DNA from: Marinobacter sp.
GTDB lineage: Bacteria; Pseudomonadota; Gammaproteobacteria; Pseudomonadales; Oleiphilaceae
Reading direction: 5' to 3'
NCBI GenBank assembly: GCA_014359475.1
Contig: JACIZI010000003.1
Location: forward strand, 62,001 to 126,000
Length of the DNA stretch: 64,000 nucleotides
Shown here: positions 34,943 through 42,233 of the stretch, one piece after another
Position numbering within the stretch: the stretch's first letter is position 1
How the letters are laid out: each line of letters begins with the position of its first letter
Notes under the pieces: model-generated
The model's database searches: none
Told to the model about the DNA's origin: nothing
The model's input: the letters and a program-made list of their open reading frames with translations, nothing else
Position numbers and translations under genes: made by a program

Positions 34943-36259
34943 TTGTCAGCACAGCACCGGGATACTATTGAGCAGCTTTACAGCCTGATTGCCAACGAAG
35001 AGGATGCACGGGTCTGCAAGGATATACCCCCCGAGGCCTGCCGGGAGGTGCCCCGCAACTTCTTCCTGATTCTGGGCAGTAATGTTCTGACCAAGCTGGG
35101 GGACCTGCTGATCAGCCCCAAGACAGTACTGGCCTGGCTGATGACGGCGGTGGGTGCGCCGGCGCTGGTAGCCTGGCTGGTGCCGATACGTGAGTCCGGA
35201 TCCATGGTGCCGCAGATGGTGATTGGTGCCTGGGTAAGGCGCAGGGCTGTGCGCAAATGGTTCTGGACGCTCGGGGCCTTCGGTCAGTCTGCCAGTGTGA
35301 TGGCCATGGCGGGCAGCGTCTGGTATCTGGAGGGCTACGCGGCCGGGGGTGGCATTACAGGCGCTCTGGTGTTCTTCTCCCTGGCACGGGGCTTTTGCTC
35401 GGTGTCCATGAAGGATGTGCAGGGCAAGTGCATACCAAAAACCCGGCGCGGGCGACTGTCCGGCCTGGCCACCACTATCGGAGGCAGCGCCACCGTGGCA
35501 CTCACCGCCGCGCTGTTCTGGGATCGTGGCGACCCCTCTCTCACCTTCTACACCCTGCTGCTGTTGCTGGCCGCGGCGCTCTGGCTCATCGCCGGAGTGC
35601 TCTTTGCCAGTGTTGACGAATACGCCGGTGAAACCGGCGGCGGTGGCAACGCCATCAATGAGGCATTCAATAGCCTGTCTCTGCTTCGGGACGATGCGCC
35701 CTTCCGCCATTTCGTAATCACCCGGGCCTTGCTGCTCGGCTCTGCGCTGGCTGCTCCGTACTTTGTTGTACTGGCCCAGCAGGCCTCCGATACCGGCTGG
35801 ATGCTGGGCGTTTTCCTGCTGGCAAGCAGCCTGGCAAGCTCCCTCAGCGCCAGTTTCTGGGGCTGGGCCGCCGACACCTCCAGCCGCCGGGTTATGATCC
35901 GGGGTGCGGCCATGGCCAGTGCTGTCTGCCTGCTGGTGGGAGGTGTTAATGCACTGGTGCCGGGCAAGGGTTCTGGCGGAGCCTGGTTCTATGCTGTGGC
36001 ATTCTTTGTGCTGAATATTGCCCATGCCGGGGTGCGGCTGGGGCGCAAGACCTACCTGATAGACATGGCCGGAGGCAATAAGCGAACTGACTATACAGCG
36101 GTGAGCAATACCGTTATCGGCGTGTTGTTGCTGCTCACCGGGGGGCTGACGGCGCTGATTTCCCTGGTCTCGGAGGTGGCTGTCGTCCTGCTGCTGGGGG
36201 TGATGGGGCTAATGGGCCTGTTCAGCGCCCTGCGCCTGGGGGAAGTCACCGGGGAATGA
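34943..36259 (+). CDS. Major facilitator superfamily transporter-like protein
   Basis: This 438-residue polytopic protein has about 10-12 membrane segments arranged in two halves, with a cytoplasmic loop (SVDEYAGETGGGGNAINEAF) between them. The N-terminal 40 residues are soluble. The pattern LARGFCSVSMKDVQGKCIPKTRRGRLSG resembles the MFS loop between segments 4 and 5. The start is TTG at 34943 with AGGAG nine bases before it; no better ATG is available. The substrate is unknown. It is a single gene, with a convergent small membrane protein downstream. Confidence 0.75.
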   Translation: MSAQHRDTIEQLYSLIANEEDARVCKDIPPEACREVPRNFFLILGSNVLTKLGDLLISPKTVLAWLMTAVGAPALVAWLVPIRESGSMVPQMVIGAWVRRRAVRKWFWTLGAFGQSASVMAMAGSVWYLEGYAAGGGITGALVFFSLARGFCSVSMKDVQGKCIPKTRRGRLSGLATTIGGSATVALTAALFWDRGDPSLTFYTLLLLLAAALWLIAGVLFASVDEYAGETGGGGNAINEAFNSLSLLRDDAPFRHFVITRALLLGSALAAPYFVVLAQQASDTGWMLGVFLLASSLASSLSASFWGWAADTSSRRVMIRGAAMASAVCLLVGGVNALVPGKGSGGAWFYAVAFFVLNIAHAGVRLGRKTYLIDMAGGNKRTDYTAVSNTVIGVLLLLTGGLTALISLVSEVAVVLLLGVMGLMGLFSALRLGEVTGE

Positions 36260-36273
36260 CGCACCTGCACGAA

Positions 36274-36639
36274 TCAGACCGTCTTGCCGTCGTTGAGGGC
36301 CAGCGCACCTTTCACCACCCGATAGATGACCCACACAGCCACACCGACCAGAACCAGTATGCCGAAGCCCATCAAGGGTATTGTTACGGTGCCGACAACG
36401 CTCCACAACAACCCGATCCAGAAGGTGCGAATCTGCCAGCGGAAGTGGGATTCCACCCAGGTACCCCGAACATCCTCCATCTTGACGTAGTTGATGATGA
36501 CACCGACCAGACCGGTGATACCACCTACAAAGAACGCCAGCGCCTGAAGTATATATACGACGACCGCCAGGTTGCGGGCGGGGTCGGAACGGCGGTTTAC
36601 AGGGTCCGGGTCGGCAGGGATAAAATCTTGATCGGCCAA
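36274..36639 (-). CDS. Small membrane protein (DUF4870-like)
   Basis: This 121-residue protein has three or four hydrophobic segments (LAVVVYILQALAFFVGGITG, TFWIGLLWSVVGTVTIPLMG, ILVLVGVAVWVIYRVVKGAL) around a polar VKMEDVRGTWVESHFRWQI segment, the layout of DUF4870-like proteins. The TTG at 36639 is taken as the start because AGGAG stands six bases upstream; the frame continues to 36777 but the extra part crosses a repeat half-element. Function unknown. Confidence 0.75.
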   Translation of the reverse strand: MADQDFIPADPDPVNRRSDPARNLAVVVYILQALAFFVGGITGLVGVIINYVKMEDVRGTWVESHFRWQIRTFWIGLLWSVVGTVTIPLMGFGILVLVGVAVWVIYRVVKGALALNDGKTV

Positions 36640-36676
36640 AGCACAACTCCTTGAATAGCGTTGCCAGAAGTCTAGA

Positions 36677-36710
36677 CAGCCTGCCGGACTTAAGCAATCG
36701 GCGCGAGCGA
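36677..36710. repeat. Half copy of the inverted-repeat element
   Basis: CAGCCTGCCGGACTTAAGCA and the following ATCGGCGCGAGCG match the left end and subterminal part of the element at 15427-15506. The right end is missing. It lies between the small membrane protein and the eIF-2B-fold gene. Confidence 0.75.
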
Positions 36711-36773
36711 AGGCTGCGGCAAAGGCGCTGATTGCCATCGGCTCACGCGCAGATTGGTAACCGGGGCAGAGTC

Positions 36774-37508
36774 TCACTCACTACTTTCGGTAATCAGGAA
36801 CACATTTTGACCAAAAGGTGTTTTTTCGAAGATTTCCTCCGAAAACTTTAGCTGATGAACTTTTTTACGGGAATCGCCGAGCACGAAAACCGGCTTCTGC
36901 ACGGACTGCATAAGCCCGACTATTCGCCGGCTTCCCAGCTTGTTTACAAAAAACTCATCATTGAACTGGTCCACCCCCAGCCAGGCTGCGTCCAGCCGTG
37001 CAACTATATCAGGCAGGCGTTCATCTTCGATCAGCCAGGCCTTTATGTCCCGGGAGCGCAGTTCCTGATACTGGCTTTCGCCCTCGCCGCCCGGCTCCGA
37101 GCGGGTCTGCCAGACATGCAGCCCTTCCGCCTGCCCGGCAACTTCCGCGGCTACGCCGATCAACATACCGCTATGGGAATGCATGAGCACCGTTTGGCCG
37201 GTGAAGTCCTGCTTTTCCAGCAGGTGTCTGGCGATATCTCGGTGAATATTCCTCCAGCGGCTCTCATAAGCTTTTAGCTCATCAGGAAAATCCGGACCGA
37301 TACAAGGCTCAAGGGAATCCAGCAAGTGATGCACCACAACCATGGACTCGTCTATCTTCCGCAGCTCCCGAAACGCCCACTTCAGACGCTTTTCATATGC
37401 AGGGTCCCGTTCGAGAGATGCCAGTTCCTGGCAGATGTGATCCACAAGCACCGATGAACCATGCTCCCGATCGCCCGCGATTTTCTTTATTTTTTCCTCA
37501 AAGCTCAT
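36774..37508 (-). CDS. eIF-2B/MtnA-fold protein
   Basis: This 244-residue soluble protein resembles the C-terminal domain of the eIF-2B alpha / methylthioribose-1-phosphate isomerase / ribose-1,5-bisphosphate isomerase family. QTVLMHSHSGMLIGVA aligns with the THCNTG segment, LGVDQFNDEFFVNKLGS with GADRIxxNGDVANKIGT, and KPVFVLGDSRKKV with the PFYVxAESxKF strand. The catalytic Asp is kept (Asp180) but the catalytic Cys is replaced by Ser111, so sugar-phosphate isomerase activity is uncertain. The alignment is by eye. It is probably single, facing no obvious pathway gene. Confidence 0.65.
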   Translation of the reverse strand: MSFEEKIKKIAGDREHGSSVLVDHICQELASLERDPAYEKRLKWAFRELRKIDESMVVVHHLLDSLEPCIGPDFPDELKAYESRWRNIHRDIARHLLEKQDFTGQTVLMHSHSGMLIGVAAEVAGQAEGLHVWQTRSEPGGEGESQYQELRSRDIKAWLIEDERLPDIVARLDAAWLGVDQFNDEFFVNKLGSRRIVGLMQSVQKPVFVLGDSRKKVHQLKFSEEIFEKTPFGQNVFLITESSE

Positions 37509-37715
37509 GTGTGATTCCTTTCGGGACCGCGCTGATACCTATGACCGACTGAAAAAACGGATTCGAAACCATCTCTTGTCAGTTGGCCCATCCATGCAGT
37601 ATTTCAACCGCGGCCGATAGCGGGGCGTTAAACAGGCTTCAAAGATAGTACATTTAAGGGACATCCCGAGGCGAGGGAGCCTGGATTGCCGTTTTGTTTG
37701 GCCGGCGAAGCCCGC

Positions 37716-37750
37716 AAAAAAAACCGCCGACCGTTGCCAGTCAGCGGCTT
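37716..37750 (-). terminator. Rho-independent terminator of phoX
   Basis: On the minus strand, CCGCTGAC (37747-37740) pairs with GTCGGCGG (37731-37724) with one wobble, and eight T residues follow (37723-37716). It lies just after the PhoX stop codon. Confidence 0.88.
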
Positions 37751-37771
37751 TGCAAACGGGACTGCGGGCAA

Positions 37772-39796
37772 TCAGGCTCCGATCACCCCGCCATCATTAC
37801 GGGTAACGATGACACAGGCATCCCGGGGACGCGGTTCATTCGAATTTGGCCAGTTGGCTTCCGGGTGCTGGATGTTGACGAACATGGTCTTCACATCCGG
37901 CGGCGTGACCACCCCGGTTACCTCGCAGCCGACCGGGCCCACGAAGAAACGCTTGATATCCCGGGTCCTGGGATTGGCCGCCAGCATCATGTTGTTCTGG
38001 TAGGGAGGCGCGTCGGAACCGTCGGTCTGGATCCAGAGGCGGCCGTTGTAGTCGAACCAGAGACCATCAGGGCTGTTGAAGATGTTATCGTCATCCAGTG
38101 TGACCACGACTTCACCATCCACCTCGGTTTCAGTGCCGGGACCGCCGGCAAACACGAAGATATCCCAGTCGAATCCGGTAGCCGTGTGGTCGTTACCGGC
38201 TTCGGTCCAGCGGATGATGTGGCCGGTGTCGTTAGGCTCGCGGGGGTTGGCGGCATTGGCACCATCGAAGCCTTCCTTGCCCCGGTTGGAGTTGTTGGTC
38301 AGGGTAAAATAGACCTCACCGGTGTTGGGGTCCACGGCACCCCATTCCGGACGGTCCATCGGCGTGGCGCCGGCAATGTCCGCGGCCAGGCGGGTATTGA
38401 GCAGTACATCCGCCTGATTCTCGAAGCCGTCAAACGTGATGTCACCCACCATGTTGCCTTCAGCTTCAGCCACTTTCGCGGCAAAGTCTGTATCCTCAAG
38501 ATCCAGCGGCAGCCAGTCACCGGAACCATCCTCGTTGAAGCGGGCCACGTACAGGGTGCCTTCATCCAGCAGGTAACCGCCAGCAGTCGCCTTGTAATAA
38601 GGCTTGGCGGACACAAACTTGTAGATGTACTCGAAGCGGGAGTCGTCCCCGGAGTAGCAGACCACCGGCTTGCCCTCCTCGGCCGGCGCAAAGATCACAC
38701 CTTCATGGCCAAAACGGCCCAGCGCGGTGCGCTTCTGTGGCCTGCTGTCCGGCGTGAAGGGGTCGATCTCGACCATGTATCCGAAGGTGTTCGCCTCGTT
38801 ACGGTAGTCCTCGGTTTCAGAGCCTGCGTCCGGGGTCAGGTCAAAACGGATGTATTCATCCGCAGTGTTCTCGGCCAGCTCCCAGTCATAGCGACTGCTG
38901 TCTCCGATGCCGTGACGGACCTGCTCCCGGGGCTGCGTATCGCTGCTATTCGCAAAGTACAGGTGCCAGTTCTCTTCGGCAGTCAGATAGGTGCCCCAGG
39001 GTGTTGGCCCCATTGAGCAGTTATTAATGGTGCCGCGGGTTCCCGTACCGTCCTTGCTGTAGCGGGTGTGGAGCTTGCTATAGCCACGCACAGGCCCGCG
39101 GATATCCATCGGGGTACCGCTGGTAATACGGCGGTTGAACGGACTGCCGAATACGATATCCCAGGTGCCATTCGCGTCCTGTTTGATATGCACCACGGAG
39201 ACACCGTGGGCGGCAATTTCCTTGCGCACCTCATCACTGGGGCGCTTACCGCCCACGTAGGTTGCGCCCTCGGTATGAAGCGCGTCCTGGTTGATGTACT
39301 CGTGGTTCATCACCAGCAGCCCTTCGGTACTGCTGTTACCGCCGGCTTTCTGATCAATCGGGAAGAAGTGCATGCCATCATGGTGCATGCCGATCTGCTG
39401 TTCCTGGTCGGCACCGGTATTGGTGCCATCGGAACGATACGCCGGATACTCGCCAGTGATCGGCGTGCCCCAGGGCAGGAAGGCCTTGGCTGTATAACCC
39501 TCCGGCACGACCACACGATTCTCGGAGGAGACCGGCACAGCACGGAAGCCAAGCTCGGTTACTGCCTCCTCATTGCTGCCGCCATTGCCGGAGTCATTGT
39601 TATCGTCATCACTGCCACAGGCCGCCAGACCGAAGCCCATAACGCTGGCGAGCGCGGCCCCCACACTGCCCTTGAGCAACGCGCGGCGCTGCATGCGCGC
39701 GGCCAGCACTTCATTGAACGGAGTATTACCAGAATGATTAACGACCGGCTCATAGTCCGGGTCAAGATAATTCGGATCAAGATGGTGCTTTGCCAT
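37772..39796 (-). CDS. phoX: PhoX-family alkaline phosphatase (DUF839)
   Basis: The 674-residue protein matches the PhoX/DUF839 family of Tat-exported, calcium- and iron-dependent phosphatases. Features are a Tat-like signal (MQRRALLKGSVGAALASVMG, near residue 35) behind a cytoplasmic leader, an Asp/Asn-rich linker (CGSDDDNNDSGNGGSNEE), NHEYINQDALH and WGTYLTAEENWHLYF. It should release phosphate from organic phosphates in the periplasm. A Pho box lies upstream and a strong terminator downstream. The ATG at 39796 follows an AGAGG site; the frame runs to 39859. Confidence 0.88.
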   Translation of the reverse strand: MAKHHLDPNYLDPDYEPVVNHSGNTPFNEVLAARMQRRALLKGSVGAALASVMGFGLAACGSDDDNNDSGNGGSNEEAVTELGFRAVPVSSENRVVVPEGYTAKAFLPWGTPITGEYPAYRSDGTNTGADQEQQIGMHHDGMHFFPIDQKAGGNSSTEGLLVMNHEYINQDALHTEGATYVGGKRPSDEVRKEIAAHGVSVVHIKQDANGTWDIVFGSPFNRRITSGTPMDIRGPVRGYSKLHTRYSKDGTGTRGTINNCSMGPTPWGTYLTAEENWHLYFANSSDTQPREQVRHGIGDSSRYDWELAENTADEYIRFDLTPDAGSETEDYRNEANTFGYMVEIDPFTPDSRPQKRTALGRFGHEGVIFAPAEEGKPVVCYSGDDSRFEYIYKFVSAKPYYKATAGGYLLDEGTLYVARFNEDGSGDWLPLDLEDTDFAAKVAEAEGNMVGDITFDGFENQADVLLNTRLAADIAGATPMDRPEWGAVDPNTGEVYFTLTNNSNRGKEGFDGANAANPREPNDTGHIIRWTEAGNDHTATGFDWDIFVFAGGPGTETEVDGEVVVTLDDDNIFNSPDGLWFDYNGRLWIQTDGSDAPPYQNNMMLAANPRTRDIKRFFVGPVGCEVTGVVTPPDVKTMFVNIQHPEANWPNSNEPRPRDACVIVTRNDGGVIGA

Positions 39797-39849
39797 GGTG
39801 TCTGCCTCTCTCACACAAGAGTGATAATGGGTGTGCAGGGAGGCAGTGT

Positions 39850-39867
39850 CTGCCAGCAAGATGACAG
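39850..39867 (-). promoter_or_regulatory. Pho box upstream of phoX
   Basis: Read on the minus strand, CTGTCAT, a 4-nt spacer and CTGGCAG (39867 to 39850) match the PhoB site pattern of two 7-mers (CTGTCAT) four bases apart, with 7/7 and 5/7 matches. It lies about 55-70 bp before the phoX start codon, a normal position for phosphate-starvation activation. Confidence 0.7.
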
Positions 39868-39963
39868 TTTACGGTCCGTTTTCGGACAGGAGGGTTAACA
39901 TTTTCTTACAAAGCGCTGGCGGGCAGGAAGCGGGACCTGTCAAAGGCCCCGCAGGAGAGGCGT

Positions 39964-40296
39964 TTACTTGCTCATCTCTTTATAGCTGTCTTTCACTGCA
40001 TCACCGGTTGCCTTGGCGGCATCCTCAACTTCCTCTGCGGCTTCGCTGGCAGCATCACCGACTTCTTCCGCCGCATCGCCGGCGGTATCCTTGGTTTTTT
40101 CCCAGGCGGTGTCATTCTGGCCGGTGGCATCCTCGTAGGTTTCTTCCATCTGATCGCCGGCATCGTCGGCCATTTCCCCGACATTATCCCCTGCCTGCTC
40201 AAGATCTACACCCTCGTTTTCGTCCGAGCTGCAACCCGCCAGCCCCAGGCCCAGCGTCATCAGCACAATCAGACTACCCAACGTCATCCTGTTCAT
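39964..40296 (-). CDS. Small acidic lipoprotein
   Basis: This 110-residue protein has a lipoprotein signal (MNRMTLGSLIVLMTLGLGLAGC) and an acidic, Ala/Glu/Asp-rich mature part with imperfect repeats (GDAAEEVGDAASEAAEEVED). It should be an extended helical or disordered periplasmic protein tethered to the outer membrane. The function is unknown. The ATG at 40296 puts the signal at the N-terminus; an earlier start at 40362 does not. Confidence 0.8.
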   Translation of the reverse strand: MNRMTLGSLIVLMTLGLGLAGCSSDENEGVDLEQAGDNVGEMADDAGDQMEETYEDATGQNDTAWEKTKDTAGDAAEEVGDAASEAAEEVEDAAKATGDAVKDSYKEMSK

Positions 40297-40384
40297 AGCG
40301 TTTTCCCTCTTCTGGTGTGTGTTCACCCTACACACCCTAGGGGCAAGACAGTACAAACACAATTAAGTGGCCATTACGCTTTAT

Positions 40385-40657
40385 TCACGACCGGCTTTGC
40401 AGGGGGCTGGCCACGGGCCGGCCGTCCAGGGTGATGATGTGATCCACCGGCAGCATCAACCCCTGGGCCAGCAACAGGAAATCCCGACCTGCCCGACAGA
40501 ACAGATCCCTCAGGCGGTCGTGAACGGTAATGATCTGACCAGACGGGTCGAGGAACACCACTTCCGCCAACCGGCCGGTTGCGATGTACTCACTCATAAG
40601 CCCGGAGGCACTCCAGCCTGCAGAGCCCTCTTGTGCAACGTTGCCGTGCATTGTCAT
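40385..40657 (-). CDS. Small protein, possibly Rof-like
   Basis: The 90-residue protein has a compact, mainly beta pattern (AEVVFLDPSGQIITVHDRLRD, then LLLAQGLMLPVDHIITLDGR). This faintly recalls the small beta-barrel Rho-binding antiterminator (Rof/YaeO), but I cannot confirm it. There is no signal peptide. AAGGA lies nine bases before the ATG. It is divergent from alkB, with 162 bp between the starts. Confidence 0.6.
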   Translation of the reverse strand: MTMHGNVAQEGSAGWSASGLMSEYIATGRLAEVVFLDPSGQIITVHDRLRDLFCRAGRDFLLLAQGLMLPVDHIITLDGRPVASPLQSRS

Positions 40658-40819
40658 GGGATCATTCCTTTGCCGTTCGTTTTTGGTGGTCCGGAAAAGT
40701 CTGGTACAGAAAACGCGGGTGCGCCAGAAATGGCATAATCCAATTTCCGGTTTGTTGTTGCATTGACAGATTGTCCGACATAAACTCGGTGTTACAGATC
40801 AAGCAATGGAGGTCGAGTA

Positions 40820-42112
40820 ATGAATGCCAAAGTCCAGCCCAATGTTGAATCCCAACGGGTGACAACTCCCGAAGGCAACGCCGCTGTCAGGCCATCGGCC
40901 AAGGGCAGCACCTGGAAAGACCCGAAGCGGTACCTGTGGCTGATGGGCCCGGCCCTGCCCGGCATCGGTCTGGCCGCGCTGACCGGTTATGCCCTGGCAC
41001 CGAAAAAACTGAAGGCTCTGGCCTGGACAGGCCCGGCGCTGGTACACGGAATCATCCCGGCACTGGACCGCGTCATCGGCGAAGACAAGAGCAACCCGCC
41101 GGAGTCTGCCGTCAAATCACTGGAGCAGGACAAATACTACGACCGGATCGTCAAGGCCTTTATCCCCACCCAGTACGCCATGACCTTCATGGGAGCCTGG
41201 CTCGCCAGCCGGAAAAAGACACCACTTGAAGACAAGATCGGCCTGACCCTGACGGTTGGAGCCATCAATGGCGTTGGCATCAACACCGCCCATGAACTGG
41301 GTCACAAGTCGAACAAATTCAACAAGCTGATGGCGATGGCCGCACTGGCCCCCACCGGTTACACACACTTCGTGGTGGAGCACAATTTCGGCCACCACAA
41401 GCGCGTGGCAACGCCGGAGGACCCCGCCAGCAGCCGGATGGGTGAGAGTTTCTGGAAGTTTCTGCCGCGCACCGTGGTGGGTGGCATCAAGTCGTCCATC
41501 AAGATCGAGAAAGCCCGCCTTGCCCGGAAGGGAAAATCCTTCTGGAGCCTGGACAACGAGCTGCTGCAGGGCTGGGCCCTGAGTGCCGGCTTCTTTGGTG
41601 CGACGACGCTGGTATGTGGTCCGCGGGCAGTTCCGTTCCTGGCGGCTCAGGCAGTGTATGGAGCCAGTCTGCTGGAGAGCGTGAACTATATCGAGCACTA
41701 TGGTTTGCTGCGGCAGAAGGACAAGAACGGCAAGTATGAACGTACCAGGCCGGAGCACAGCTGGAACAGCAATCACATTGTAACCAACCTGTTCCTGTAT
41801 CAGTTGCAGCGTCATTCCGATCACCACGCCCATCCCACCCGGAGCTTCCAGGCCCTGCGGCACTTCGAGAATGCACCGCAACTGCCCAGTGGCTACGCCT
41901 CGATGCTGCTGCCCGCCTACATCCCGAAGTGGTGGTATGAGGAGATGGACAAGCGAGTGATCGATCACTATGAAGGGGATCTGAGCAAGATCAACTGGGA
42001 TCCGGACCGGAAGGAAGAGTTGATGGCCAAATACGCCGATTATGCGGCGGAAGTGGCTGCCAGGAGCAAGGCGGAAAAAGAGTCCTCGGATTCCGAGGTA
42101 GAAGCTGCATAA
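40820..42112 (+). CDS. alkB: Alkane 1-monooxygenase
   Basis: The 430-residue integral membrane protein carries the eight-histidine motifs of AlkB: HELGHK (158-163), HNFGHHKRVATPEDPASS (from 188), NYIEHYGLLR (about 285) and QRHSDHHAHP (about 330). It hydroxylates the end carbon of n-alkanes with O2, using electrons from rubredoxin and rubredoxin reductase, which are not in this window. The first 35 residues are polar and poorly conserved. A GGAGG site precedes the ATG. The divergent small gene and the convergent acyl-CoA dehydrogenase are not the usual alk operon partners. Confidence 0.95.
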   Translation: MNAKVQPNVESQRVTTPEGNAAVRPSAKGSTWKDPKRYLWLMGPALPGIGLAALTGYALAPKKLKALAWTGPALVHGIIPALDRVIGEDKSNPPESAVKSLEQDKYYDRIVKAFIPTQYAMTFMGAWLASRKKTPLEDKIGLTLTVGAINGVGINTAHELGHKSNKFNKLMAMAALAPTGYTHFVVEHNFGHHKRVATPEDPASSRMGESFWKFLPRTVVGGIKSSIKIEKARLARKGKSFWSLDNELLQGWALSAGFFGATTLVCGPRAVPFLAAQAVYGASLLESVNYIEHYGLLRQKDKNGKYERTRPEHSWNSNHIVTNLFLYQLQRHSDHHAHPTRSFQALRHFENAPQLPSGYASMLLPAYIPKWWYEEMDKRVIDHYEGDLSKINWDPDRKEELMAKYADYAAEVAARSKAEKESSDSEVEAA

Positions 42113-42122
42113 AGCAGTCCCC

Positions 42123-42148
42123 GGGGCCGGCGGAACAGCCGGCCCCTT
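42123..42148 (+). terminator. Hairpin terminator after alkB
   Basis: GGGGCCGGC (42123-42131) pairs perfectly with GCCGGCCCC (42138-42146) around a 6-nt loop, followed only by TTCCC. It may act on both convergent transcripts. Confidence 0.65.
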
Positions 42149-42233
42149 CCCTCACATCTTCACTTCCCCACTTCTTACTTTCTCACTGACTGTAATCGCC
42201 TGCCGGTCCAGGCAAGCGTGTCCGCTCCGGAAC

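Noticed and set aside
37580-37600. A CCCATCCATG sequence resembling part of the three-way-junction centre
   Set aside because: No flanking inverted arms and no second hairpin; a chance match.
37694-39016. A 440-codon open frame on the plus strand
   Set aside because: Antisense to phoX, whose family motifs, Pho box and terminator all support the minus strand.
40765-40775. GACA-GAT-TGTC palindrome upstream of alkB as an operator
   Set aside because: Too short and without a nearby regulator gene or recognised family consensus.
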